Assembly (NCBI RefSeq): GCF_963665995.1
Contig: NZ_OY762512.1
Location: 4,650,001-4,714,000 of the forward strand
Direction: 5' to 3'
Source: Pleurocapsa sp. FMAR1
GTDB taxonomy: Bacteria > Cyanobacteriota > Cyanobacteriia > Cyanobacteriales > Xenococcaceae
Length of the DNA: 64,000 nucleotides
Shown: piece after piece, positions 55,334 through 63,445 of the stretch
Layout: every line of letters starts with the position of its first letter
How positions within the stretch are numbered: the first letter of the stretch is position 1
The notes under the pieces: model-generated
Database searches by the model: none
The model's input: only the letters and a program-made list of their open reading frames with translations
What the model was told of the DNA's origin: nothing
Made by a program: the position numbers and the translations under genes

Positions 55334-56083
55334 ATGGCAGGACATAGTAAGTGGGCAAATATCAAAAGGCAAAAAGCGAGAGTGGATGCTAAAAAGGGCA
55401 AAACATTCACTCAACTGTCACGGGCGATTATTGTTGCTGCCCGCAATGGTGTAGCCGATCCTGATGGTAATTTCCAGCTTCGCACCGCTATCGATAAAGC
55501 CAAAGCTGCGGGGGTTGCTAATGACAGTATAGAGCGATCGCTAGCCAAAGGAGCAGGAACATATCAAGATGACGATGCTACCCTCGAAGAAGTACGCTAT
55601 GAAGGTTATGGTGCAGGCGGTGTAGCTGTGCTAATTGAAGCCTTGACGGATAATCGCAACCGTACTGCTGCCTATCTTCGCTCGGCATTTACCAAAAACG
55701 GCGGTAATCTAGGAGAAACGGGTTGTGTTAGCTGGATGTTCGCTCAAAAAGGAGTAGTTACTCTAGAAACTGCCGACGAAGAAAAGTTGTTAGAAGCTTC
55801 TATAGAAGCAGAGGCAGATACTTACGAAATATACGATGACGATAGCGTAGAAGTGTATACGATCGCGACTAACTTAGACAATTTAAATCAGACTTTGCTG
55901 CGGTATAACTTGGTGGTCAAAGATATGGAGTTACGCTGGATACCTAACAGTGATATTGAGATTACCGATGCAGAGCAAGGGCGATCGCTTTTAAAATTAA
56001 TCGATACTTTAGAATCACTAGATGACGTGCAAAATGTTACCGCTAATTTTGTGGCTGAAGAATTAATGACTGTCATGAGCTAA
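55334..56083 (+). CDS. yebC: YebC/PmpR-family protein (TACO1-like)
   Basis: The 249-residue protein begins with the family signature MAGHSKWANIKRQKARVDAKKGKTFTQLSRAI and has NGGNLGETGCVSWMFAQKGVV in the middle. YebC-type proteins bind nucleic acid; they were described as transcription regulators and some relatives aid translation of difficult sequences on the ribosome. It is a single gene after the toxin-antitoxin relic. The start at 55334 is the conserved one. Confidence 0.96.
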   Translation: MAGHSKWANIKRQKARVDAKKGKTFTQLSRAIIVAARNGVADPDGNFQLRTAIDKAKAAGVANDSIERSLAKGAGTYQDDDATLEEVRYEGYGAGGVAVLIEALTDNRNRTAAYLRSAFTKNGGNLGETGCVSWMFAQKGVVTLETADEEKLLEASIEAEADTYEIYDDDSVEVYTIATNLDNLNQTLLRYNLVVKDMELRWIPNSDIEITDAEQGRSLLKLIDTLESLDDVQNVTANFVAEELMTVMS

Positions 56084-56159
56084 AGACTGGTTGACACTTC
56101 TATTTTTTTAGGCTAAAACACTATGCAAAATAGCAAAATAAGAGTGAGATATCCTGAAG

Positions 56160-56571
56160 ATGCGAAACTGTGGAGCAACCTGTAATATTTATCAACAGCC
56201 TATGCTGCCGTTCTTTGAGCCATTAGATTACAGACGACTCCAATCAGTAGATCCTCTACCCATCGGTCTCAAAATTAAATCTTATAAGCTCAAAGACATT
56301 AATATTTCTGGTTCATCTGCTGAAAAAACTTTAACCAGAACAAGTATCGAGCTACCTAACTTTGTCCATTTAAATTCAGGCTTACCAAACGCCAAAATGG
56401 AACAAGCAAATATATCTAATTGTCGAGCGTCGCGCAGCTAAAGGAAACTTTTCAGAAGCAATGGCAGCAGCATTAGTCCCTCAAGATTCTCCTTATTATC
56501 AAGCAGCCAAAATATCGATGAATATTTGGAAAAATCAGGCAAAAATAGTCAAATCTAGTTCAAGTAGTTAA
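56160..56571 (+). pseudogene. Possible frameshifted small gene
   Basis: An ORF from 56160 to 56441 (93 codons, MRNCGATCNIYQQPMLPFFE...) ends in the middle of protein-like sequence. Shifting to the +1 frame at about 56420 continues as VERRAAKGNFSEAMAAALVP then QDSPYYQAAKISMNIWKNQA to a stop at 56571. That tail resembles the ends of cyanobacterial proteins with repeated QAxxxIxxW segments. One indel would reunite them. The family of the first part is not recognised, and the link is uncertain. Confidence 0.35.
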
Positions 56572-56583
56572 GCTAATCTGTAT

Positions 56584-57327
56584 TTACTCAATCATCTCAT
56601 AGGCTTGCAACTTAACGAGATCTAACCAAGCATGGATAACTTTATGGCAAAAGAGATTCGATTGACTGAGGTAAAGATCGGCTTGATTTGCTAGTTGTTC
56701 TGGAAAGTTAGGATGATTGCTTTGCAGATAGTCTCTACCATTGGCTAACCAACCTTGTAAAATTGCTCGGTTCACTTCAAAGTGACATTGAAATCCATAA
56801 ATATTATCGTCAAGACGATACGCTTGGTTTTGGCAATTGTCTCCCGTCATCAACAATTTTGCTTGGTCTGGTAAATCAAAAGTATCAAAGTGCCATTCCA
56901 TTATGTGAACCGTCTCAGAATCAGATGGCAGTACCGATTTTAACAAAGGATCGTCAGCGATCGCCGTAGGAATTAGACGTAGTGGTGTAAATCCCAGTTC
57001 AACAACATCATGTTGATATACTCGACTGCCAAAGGCTCTAGCAATTAACTGCGCTCCCAAACAAATGCCGAGAATTGGCTTATGCTCTGTCGCAAACAGT
57101 TGCACTAGACGAACCACGTCCATTAGGTGAGGATATTGTGCATCATCTTCAGCATTCATCGGTCCACCTAAGATAATCAAACCATTATAAGCAGTAGAAA
57201 TAGGCAGTCTTTCACCAGCTAAGGGAGTCAAAATTTCTACTGAAATATCGCGATCGCAAATAGATTGATTTAAAACACCCAGAGGTGCAGTAGGAGAGTT
57301 TTGAATTATTAAAAGCCTGTTAGTCAT
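56584..57327 (-). CDS. Class I glutamine amidotransferase family protein
   Basis: The 247-residue protein has the catalytic triad of class I amidotransferases: nucleophile Cys in ILGICLGAQLIA and His-x-Glu in YGFQCHFEVN. GLIILGGPMNAEDD forms the oxyanion part. It resembles GMP-synthase-like stand-alone amidotransferases, which hydrolyse gamma-glutamyl compounds or glutamine. No synthetase partner is encoded beside it. It lies opposite the small gene at 56160, in a tight convergent pair. Confidence 0.9.
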   Translation of the reverse strand: MTNRLLIIQNSPTAPLGVLNQSICDRDISVEILTPLAGERLPISTAYNGLIILGGPMNAEDDAQYPHLMDVVRLVQLFATEHKPILGICLGAQLIARAFGSRVYQHDVVELGFTPLRLIPTAIADDPLLKSVLPSDSETVHIMEWHFDTFDLPDQAKLLMTGDNCQNQAYRLDDNIYGFQCHFEVNRAILQGWLANGRDYLQSNHPNFPEQLANQADLYLSQSNLFCHKVIHAWLDLVKLQAYEMIE

Positions 57328-57378
57328 TAATTACTTTTTGGTTAAAATCTACTCTCTAGGGCAATAGTTAAAACAAAT

Positions 57379-57408
57379 AATAAAAGCGATCGCGCGATCG
57401 CTTTTATT
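57379..57408 (-). terminator. HIP1-based hairpin terminator
   Basis: AATAAAAGCGATCGC and GCGATCGCTTTTATT are perfect complements with a 2-nt join at 57393-57394. On the minus strand the stem is followed by A/T sequence. It lies 40 bp after the stop of the gene at 57449. It is built from two HIP1 octamers, so it could also be a HIP1 coincidence, but the flanking A and T runs fit a terminator. Confidence 0.6.
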
Positions 57409-57448
57409 ATTTAGAATTTAAGTTTAACTTGATTAATTAACGGTTTAT

Positions 57449-57850
57449 TTAACCTCTACGAATTGTTTCGTCTCGATAACGAGATGAATAATAGTTTTGT
57501 CTAGTGCTATTGCTTCTCCTGGCTACTTTTCTTATCGGAGTATCTGTTTTTCGTCCCCAAGATACATTAGATTTGTTATTCTGCAAATAAGCCTCGACCG
57601 CAGTTGTCCCAGAAACATAAGCCGACTGAGCCAAAGAGATAAAGCCAGTCAAAATTAAAACACTCATGACCGCAGGATCGGAATGTGAGGACTCGCTGCT
57701 TTTAATTTTGTAGCTAGCGTAAATAAACCAAAGAAAAATTAAAACAGTAAAAACCAGAAAAAGTATTAGCCAAAAAGGACTGTTGGCAAAAGTATACATT
57801 GGACCTTTGACCTCTAAAAATTCTTGTGGCGTTTTGAAAGGACTGCTCAT
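57449..57850 (-). CDS. Two-helix membrane protein downstream of the ammonium transporter
   Basis: The 133-residue protein has a helix in SPFWLILFLVFTVLIFLWFIYA and another in PAVMSVLILTGFISLAQSAYV, with a basic serine-rich tail (VARRSNSTRQNYYSSRYRDE). It follows the ammonium transporter gene after 44 bp on the same strand, so is likely co-transcribed. I recognise no family. A role as an accessory or regulatory membrane protein for the transporter is inference. Confidence 0.65.
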   Translation of the reverse strand: MSSPFKTPQEFLEVKGPMYTFANSPFWLILFLVFTVLIFLWFIYASYKIKSSESSHSDPAVMSVLILTGFISLAQSAYVSGTTAVEAYLQNNKSNVSWGRKTDTPIRKVARRSNSTRQNYYSSRYRDETIRRG

Positions 57851-57894
57851 TTTATTGCTCCCTATTAATTAATAGTTGTCTTAAATGTATTAAG

Positions 57895-59292
57895 TTATGG
57901 GTAATTTACAGGACTACTCACTGAAGTTGTATTGTGAGTGTTTAAATTTGTTGATTGCCAAGCTGTGTTGTATTCTGGATAGCCTTCTACACCCATGTCA
58001 GCTATATCTAAACCTTCTATTTCTTCGGCACGAGAAACCCGCAATAAACCTAATTTTTTCAAGACAAAACTCGTTCCATATCCAGGAATAAAGCCCAGAA
58101 TAATAATACAAATTAAGGTAGGAATAATCTGACCAATAGGATTGATTACGGGTATTCCTTCAGCTTGAGGATAACCGTAGGCAAAAAATCCTGGTAGGAT
58201 AGCTCCGAGCATACCGCAAAAACCGTGTACCGCAAATGCTCCCACCGCATCATCAATTCCTGCTCTTTCCACAGCAGCAGCAACTTTAGGTATCATAAAA
58301 GCTCCTGAAAACGCCAAGGGAATGACAATCAGGGGATGATACAAATCTAAGCCTCCGCCGACGGTAATAATACCCGCTAAACCACCTGAAATTGTAAAAA
58401 AGGGTTCGGATTTACTAGAAATGTAAGCTCCAATAATCCCCGCAGCTAGAGCTAAAGTAGTGTTAACTCCAATCGAGGATAGAGTCATGGGTGTGCCATA
58501 AATGCTTGTCTCTACAGTTTGACCAGGAACAAAGATGACGCAAGCGGCTAAAAAGGCATAGAAGCCGACGAAAATCAGCATCAAACCCAACATAGTCAGA
58601 GGCAGATTATGAGGCAAAATTGCTCTGGGTTTACGATTTTCGTCAAACTTGCCTACTCTTGGTCCTAAGTTAATTAATACTCCTAGAGCAAAAAAGCCAG
58701 AAACTCCATGAACTACTGCCGAACAGCCAAAGTCATGATATCCAAAAGATGTTAAAAACCAGCCTTTATAATGCCATCCCCAAGCTGCTGCTACTACCCA
58801 GGTAAATGAGCCTAGAACAATAGAAAGAACAACGTAAGCTCCTACTTTAATCCGCTCTATGACCGCACCAGAAAGAATTGATGCAGTGGTCATGGCAAAT
58901 AGAGCAAAGGCAAAGAAAAACACCCCTGTTAAATTATCGGCGGTATTGGGTCCCATAGCTGCCGACCAAGGATAAGAAGCGTCTGCCAAAGTTTTCAATT
59001 CGCCAATTAGTTCGCTCGTCTGGGGGTTAGTCCAAGGAAAAATTATTCCTCCCTCCACAGGAAACAAGGGAAAGGCATTGTAAACCCACCAGCCAAATAG
59101 AAAAAAGGAAATCCCGACGCTGGATAAGGTAAGCAAATTCTTGACCATTGTTGCCAGCACGTTTTTACAGCGAGACGCACCTCCCTCGTATGCCAGAAAA
59201 CCAGCGTGAATAAGGAGCATGAACACAGATGCCCAATAGTAATAGGTTTCTGTGACAAATGTTCCTAAAAATTCTTGTGCTTCAGGGTTCAT
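57895..59292 (-). CDS. amt: Ammonium transporter (Amt family)
   Basis: The 465-residue protein has eleven predicted helices. Both Amt pore histidines are present (DFGCSAVVHGVSGFFALG and VHGFCGMLG), with the conserved Asp before the first, and LGxxxLxxGWxxFN-like features are weak. The vestibule aromatic positions and TMM sequences differ from typical AmtB, so this is a divergent member of the family. Ammonium transporters in cyanobacteria are commonly controlled by NtcA, and a GTAN8TAC site lies 126 bp upstream. The C-terminal tail beyond residue 430 is long and polar, lacking a clear GlnK-binding motif. Confidence 0.9.
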   Translation of the reverse strand: MNPEAQEFLGTFVTETYYYWASVFMLLIHAGFLAYEGGASRCKNVLATMVKNLLTLSSVGISFFLFGWWVYNAFPLFPVEGGIIFPWTNPQTSELIGELKTLADASYPWSAAMGPNTADNLTGVFFFAFALFAMTTASILSGAVIERIKVGAYVVLSIVLGSFTWVVAAAWGWHYKGWFLTSFGYHDFGCSAVVHGVSGFFALGVLINLGPRVGKFDENRKPRAILPHNLPLTMLGLMLIFVGFYAFLAACVIFVPGQTVETSIYGTPMTLSSIGVNTTLALAAGIIGAYISSKSEPFFTISGGLAGIITVGGGLDLYHPLIVIPLAFSGAFMIPKVAAAVERAGIDDAVGAFAVHGFCGMLGAILPGFFAYGYPQAEGIPVINPIGQIIPTLICIIILGFIPGYGTSFVLKKLGLLRVSRAEEIEGLDIADMGVEGYPEYNTAWQSTNLNTHNTTSVSSPVNYP

Positions 59293-59417
59293 TAATTTAA
59301 GTTTGGTAATGTTTAAATTCTAAATTTGTTCCCTAAAAGATTTGCGATTGAAAACTTAATGTTTGCAGGGAATTTTACTTAATATGACAAGTTTGCAATT
59401 TATTATCATTTTCTTTT

Positions 59418-59431
59418 GTAATCTCAGCTAC
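59418..59431 (-). promoter_or_regulatory. Candidate NtcA-binding site (GTAN8TAC)
   Basis: GTAATCTCAGCTAC matches the NtcA consensus GTAN8TAC exactly and is symmetric. It lies 126 bp upstream of the ammonium transporter start, where an activator site for a nitrogen-starvation promoter would be expected. A clear -10 box about 22 nt downstream was not found, so the call is tentative. The divergent pentapeptide gene at 59537 could also be affected. Confidence 0.5.
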
Positions 59432-59536
59432 AAATCGATCGAGTTATTAAAAAAAATTTAAAAAGCTAGTACTATTAATGGTTAATCAAAAAGTTTTTTA
59501 TAACTTAAATAGAATTATTCTGCTTATTTACGAATT

Positions 59537-60052
59537 ATGTTCGATGACGTTAACGAAATCTTGAGAAGATACGCTGCTGGAGAGAGAGAATTCCCCAACG
59601 CCGACATTTGTGACTCCGAACTCGAAGGGGTCGATTTGAGTGGAATCAATTTGAGCGGGGCTGAGTTGGCTGATTCGGATCTTACTGGAATTAATTTGAG
59701 TGGGGCTAACTTGCATGATGCCAACATCAGTCAAGGCTCCCTCAGCGAAGCCAATTTGAGTGGGACTAATTTGAGTGAAGCTTTTCTCTGTCAAACTGGT
59801 TTCCAAAAAGCCAACCTTCGTGGGGCTAATTTGAGTGGGGCTAATTTAAGTGGAGTTCATTTTGGAGATGCCGACCTCACTGATGCCGACCTCACTGGTG
59901 CCGACCTTACTGGTGCCGTTCTTCGTCTTGCTAATCTTACCAACGCTGATCTCACTAATGCTGTTTTGGAAGAAGTTTCTTTAAGTTATAAGCCCCCCAT
60001 CTTCTGCAATACTATTATGCCCGATGGAAGCATTAAAAACAGTGGTAGCTGA
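59537..60052 (+). CDS. Pentapeptide-repeat protein
   Basis: Nearly the whole 171-residue chain is pentapeptide repeats of the A(D/N)LxG type: DLSGINLSGAELADSDLTG followed by INLSGANLHDANIS and DADLTDADLTGADLTGAVL. They fold into a right-handed quadrilateral beta-helix. Such proteins are very frequent in cyanobacteria, with roles from gyrase protection to unknown. The last 20 residues (SYKPPIFCNTIMPDG) are not repeats and resemble the usual C-terminal cap. No domain suggests a specific function. It is divergent from the ammonium transporter. Confidence 0.92.
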   Translation: MFDDVNEILRRYAAGEREFPNADICDSELEGVDLSGINLSGAELADSDLTGINLSGANLHDANISQGSLSEANLSGTNLSEAFLCQTGFQKANLRGANLSGANLSGVHFGDADLTDADLTGADLTGAVLRLANLTNADLTNAVLEEVSLSYKPPIFCNTIMPDGSIKNSGS

Positions 60053-60338
60053 TGCAGTACCCGTAAAATTATCGATATCTATATCGGCTAATAGAAAAGC
60101 ATCAAACTGACATTAAGTACACTCCACCAAGATAAACTATTCTCATTCCGTCCGTTCACTTGATATGTAGGAGAGGGCGCGTGTCTTGAATTCATTTAGC
60201 AGAAGACAGGAAATTAATACCCAGAAAAACTAAGCAGAGGACTTACAAAGGTTCATTGATTGAAAGTAAAGCCATCAGAGGAGAGATTTTTGATGATTAG
60301 CTTGGTAACTGTCATTTTCTGTCTTTTCCTAATTCACA

Positions 60339-61004
60339 TCAGACGTTATTTATTTGCTGATAAATACGAACGTGAATGGGAGTTAATTTATCTCCGTTGA
60401 TCGAACTGATGTCGTCAGCACAAGATGAAGTAGCACAAAGTAAATCGTCACAAGAGCGCAAAACAACGTAGTCACCCGATCGCGATCGCGACTTTTGAGC
60501 CGTAATTACACCTTTAGGGTCTACACTGGTGTTATAAAAAAAATTAACCGCAGCCCATCCCTTTCTGGGTTTAATATTATAGGGTTTGAGTACCTGATTA
60601 AAATTTTCGCTACAGCTTGGATGTTGAGCATAGCCCAAAGCTTCGTAATAGCTACTGGTACAGGCAAGAAGCAAGCTGTCATGATAACCACAAGTATCAA
60701 CAACCACCTGAGCTAGCGATCGCATTTTAGACGAGTAAAAATAACTGTTGTTGCCAACTTTGGGGACTGTAGTTTGATTAATCGTTCGAGTTACGGTGTT
60801 GTCTATTTCCTCTGTCAAATCTGAATTGTTGAAGGCGATCCAGTCGGCGCATTGAGAACCGTTTACATCAATAATCTGAATGTAGTGGTTCTTTTTTACT
60901 TGAAAAGCGATCGCGCTACCTGGCTTAATGCGATATTCGGCGATCGCATTTCCTAAAGCTGGCGGTAAATCCGCATATTTTTCGGTTTTAACAAAAGTTT
61001 TCAT
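60339..61004 (-). CDS. DUF1989 (urea carboxylase-associated) family protein
   Basis: The 221-residue protein (from ATG at 61004; an upstream TTG would add six) carries YIQIIDVNGSQCADWIAFNN, VGNNSYFYSSKMRSLAQVVV and YYEALGYAQHPSCSENFNQV, matching proteins found with urea carboxylase/allophanate genes. In some bacteria these handle carboxyguanidine or related nitrogen compounds. No urea or guanidine genes are seen beside it. Its relation to the nearby ammonium transporter could be nitrogen scavenging, but it is not in an operon with it. Confidence 0.85.
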   Translation of the reverse strand: MKTFVKTEKYADLPPALGNAIAEYRIKPGSAIAFQVKKNHYIQIIDVNGSQCADWIAFNNSDLTEEIDNTVTRTINQTTVPKVGNNSYFYSSKMRSLAQVVVDTCGYHDSLLLACTSSYYEALGYAQHPSCSENFNQVLKPYNIKPRKGWAAVNFFYNTSVDPKGVITAQKSRSRSGDYVVLRSCDDLLCATSSCADDISSINGDKLTPIHVRIYQQINNV

Positions 61005-61168
61005 GGCTATCGAATTTAACAATTATTAATGATGGATTGAGTTATTTATCACGAACAGTTATTTCGAGCTTCGCTTTTCAGTATCCCTTAATTTTTTAGT
61101 ATGCGTTTGCCTGAGCAGATTAATATAAACTGTGTTGTTAGTGCTACTTGGCATTAGTGTCATCTTGA

Positions 61169-61435
61169 TTGCCGAGATATGCCCTAGCTTTGCTATTTGC
61201 AGCTACAACCATGCTTCTCAGCTTTGGCTTGTATAGAGTTAGTCGAAACTGGTATCGTTATAGTATGGGAACTGCAATTGTTTGGACAGTTTTAGCACCA
61301 ATCTTTTTTTTTGTTCCTACTAATATAGATAGTGCTTATGAACGTTTCATTTCTCTAATTGCGATCGCCTGGCTCGCTGCTATGTCTTGGCTCTTGATTA
61401 GGAGGGGAAAAAGGCAATTGTTTATACGTCAGTAA
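61169..61435 (+). CDS. Small membrane protein, possibly trimmed DUF998-like
   Basis: The frame opens at TTG directly after an in-frame stop and gives 88 residues with three helices (RYALALLFAATTMLLSFGLY, MGTAIVWTVLAPIFFFVPTN and FISLIAIAWLAAMSWLLIRR). Sequence and arrangement resemble the C-terminal half of DUF998-type membrane proteins, so it may be an N-terminally truncated relic. It is 27 bp before the metallophosphoesterase gene and could be co-transcribed with it. Confidence 0.45.
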   Translation: MPRYALALLFAATTMLLSFGLYRVSRNWYRYSMGTAIVWTVLAPIFFFVPTNIDSAYERFISLIAIAWLAAMSWLLIRRGKRQLFIRQ

Positions 61436-61462
61436 TGTATAGTTTATCAAGCTTTTCAACCT

Positions 61463-62362
61463 GTGAACAACATCTCCAATAAATTAAAATATACGACTCT
61501 GGGATTATTAGGCGCGATCGCACTGCTCGCAATTTGGAGCTTCATTGAACCAAAGGTTCTCAATACAGAAACCGAAACTGCCAAAATCCCCAATCTTCCC
61601 GCCTCCTGGCAGGGCAAACAAATCGGTCAAATCTCTGACTTTCAGATTGGAATGTGGGCTGGTAATCCCGACACTGCTCGTCGCAGCGTTAATAAGTTAA
61701 TAGCGGTCAAACCTGCCGCAGTCTTAATCAGTGGCGACTTTATTTACCACGCCACTCCCAATCCCGAACCAAAAATCGAAACAGCTGTCAATTTAGTCAG
61801 TCCCCTCGTCGAAGCAGGTATTCCTACTTATGCAGTGCTGGGCAATCATGATTACGGTATGAGCAGTAAGTCCGCACAACCTAATACTGAATTAGCTGAA
61901 CGTGTGGAAACAGCTTTAGAGTCTGCTGGTATACAAGTATTAAAAAATGAAGCGGTTAAACTGCAACTACCAGACAATGACGAGCCTTTATACTTGGTCG
62001 GAGTTGGTTCGCTGTGGGCAAATCAAGATGATGTACAGCAGGCTTTGAGTAATGTACCCGACAGCAGCTCTAGAATTGTGATGATGCACAATCCAGACTC
62101 ATTTGAGAAACTTCCAGCCAACTCAGCCCCCTTAGCAGTATCAGGACACACTCACGGAGGACAGGTGCGTGTCCCAGGTATGCCTCAATGGTCGTGGTTG
62201 CGGTTTGTGGAAAAAGATAAAGTTTATGCCGATGGTTGGGCAAAAGGTTTTGGCAAACCTAATAATCAGCTTTATGTCAACCCGGGCATAGGCATGAGCA
62301 TTGCACCTATACGTCTATTTTGCCCGCCAGAATTAACTTTTTTTACTCTTGAACTGGACTAA
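61463..62362 (+). CDS. Membrane-anchored metallophosphoesterase (YkuE-like)
   Basis: The 299-residue protein has an N-terminal signal anchor (YTTLGLLGAIALLAIWSFIE), then a calcineurin-like phosphoesterase: ISDFQIG (metal), LISGDFIYH, VLGNHDYGM, and SGHTHGGQVRVPG with the His pair. All metal ligands of the two-metal site are visible. It would face the periplasm and hydrolyse phosphomonoesters or diesters, possibly lipid or nucleotide types; the actual substrate is unknown. The start at 61463 is GTG. It overlaps the DUF3611 gene (convergent) by 4 bp. Confidence 0.9.
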   Translation: MNNISNKLKYTTLGLLGAIALLAIWSFIEPKVLNTETETAKIPNLPASWQGKQIGQISDFQIGMWAGNPDTARRSVNKLIAVKPAAVLISGDFIYHATPNPEPKIETAVNLVSPLVEAGIPTYAVLGNHDYGMSSKSAQPNTELAERVETALESAGIQVLKNEAVKLQLPDNDEPLYLVGVGSLWANQDDVQQALSNVPDSSSRIVMMHNPDSFEKLPANSAPLAVSGHTHGGQVRVPGMPQWSWLRFVEKDKVYADGWAKGFGKPNNQLYVNPGIGMSIAPIRLFCPPELTFFTLELD

Positions 62363-62928
62363 ACTTCCTCTTTTGAGATCCAATTGAGTAATCCTAAAGA
62401 GTTTGCGCCACCAAAAAAATGTGCGCCCAGGATGTTGAGTTGCGCTAAGACTAATAATAAGTCAGCGATTTTGATTACCTGTTCCCTTTCATATACAGCA
62501 ACCCCTTGTGGTCGGGCAATCGCACCTGCAACCAAAGAAATTAAGCTAATTTCAGTGGCGATCAAGGCTAACAGCAGTCCCCCAAAACTAACTAATAAGC
62601 CGATACGGAGCATCTGAATAATCTCCGTTCTACTAGGTTGAACACCAGGGTTAACTCGCTGTAATTTTTTGGCTAAACGACTATATCGCCAAGCCCAGTA
62701 GACTCTAAAACCTAAAGCCAGCAGGCTAAACATGGCGATAAAAATACCTGCCCCAGTACCGCTGTTAGTCGCGCCACGACTAAATACCACCAGTAATAAT
62801 GTCACTCCCGATATAGTACCCAAAATTAGATGAATCCAGTAGCTAATACGGCTCAATATGCGAAAGGTACGGGCAAATTTTTGTTTGTTGGGTAGTTGTT
62901 TATTTGTTGATTCTACTGGCTCATACAT
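62359..62928 (-). CDS. DUF3611 membrane protein
   Basis: The 189-residue protein has four hydrophobic helices and the conserved opening of the cyanobacterial and plastid DUF3611 family: RTFRILSRISYWIHLILGTI, RYSRLAKKLQRVNPGVQPSR, LVSFGGLLLALIATEISLIS and the C-terminal ANSLGLLNWISKEE. Location in chloroplast envelope or thylakoid is known for plant relatives; function is not. It is convergent with the metallophosphoesterase, sharing 4 bp at the stop codons. Confidence 0.9.
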   Translation of the reverse strand: MYEPVESTNKQLPNKQKFARTFRILSRISYWIHLILGTISGVTLLLVVFSRGATNSGTGAGIFIAMFSLLALGFRVYWAWRYSRLAKKLQRVNPGVQPSRTEIIQMLRIGLLVSFGGLLLALIATEISLISLVAGAIARPQGVAVYEREQVIKIADLLLVLAQLNILGAHFFGGANSLGLLNWISKEEV

Positions 62929-63040
62929 ATTTTTACACTAATCAAAAAGCGATCGCTCTTTTAGCCATTACTTTAAAAGACCTTCATTTTTGGCAGCAGG
63001 ACAAATGCTATCCACCACTAAAACAGGCTTTTCATTATAT

Positions 63041-63445
63041 TCAGCTTCTATTTGTTGCTGTACATCCAAATCCCAGGTCTAGTTCATAATCACGCTCGAC
63101 ATCAGCTAGGACTAAAGTTCTTAGTTTTCTGACCTGTAGCTGGAGATCGTCTGCATTTTCTGGAACAACTCGATCCCAGACATTGATAACTAGAACTTGA
63201 TCGCCTTCCAAAAACCCTTCTTTTTCAATAACAAAAGATACTCTAGGATCGACCTTTTCTACTTCACCTCTGACGGTTACTTCTTCACCTGAAGTATTAT
63301 TTTTATCCTCTGATATCTCTTCAATCGTTGTGTTTGCGTCTGTTTCCTGCGCTTTTAATTCTTTAGATTCGACAGTAGTAAAAATTGCAGCAGAAGCTGA
63401 TAATAATACTGAACTTCTACTAATTAATAAATCAAATTTTGACAT
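63041..63445 (-). CDS. Small exported protein with a beta-barrel (OB-like) domain
   Basis: This 134-residue protein has a weak N-terminal hydrophobic segment (LLISRSSVLLSASAAIFTTV), an acidic spacer (TTIEEISEDKNNTSGEE) and a soluble C-terminal part, VTVRGEVEKVDPRVSFVIEK then GDQVLVINVWD, that looks like a small OB or BOF-type beta-barrel. I recognise no family with certainty. It stands alone, followed by a gap of about 550 bp. Confidence 0.6.
   Translation of the reverse strand: MSKFDLLISRSSVLLSASAAIFTTVESKELKAQETDANTTIEEISEDKNNTSGEEVTVRGEVEKVDPRVSFVIEKEGFLEGDQVLVINVWDRVVPENADDLQLQVRKLRTLVLADVERDYELDLGFGCTATNRS

Noticed and set aside
59524-59806. Minus-strand frames of 67 and 92 codons
   Set aside because: Antisense reading of the regular pentapeptide repeats gives long open frames by periodicity alone.
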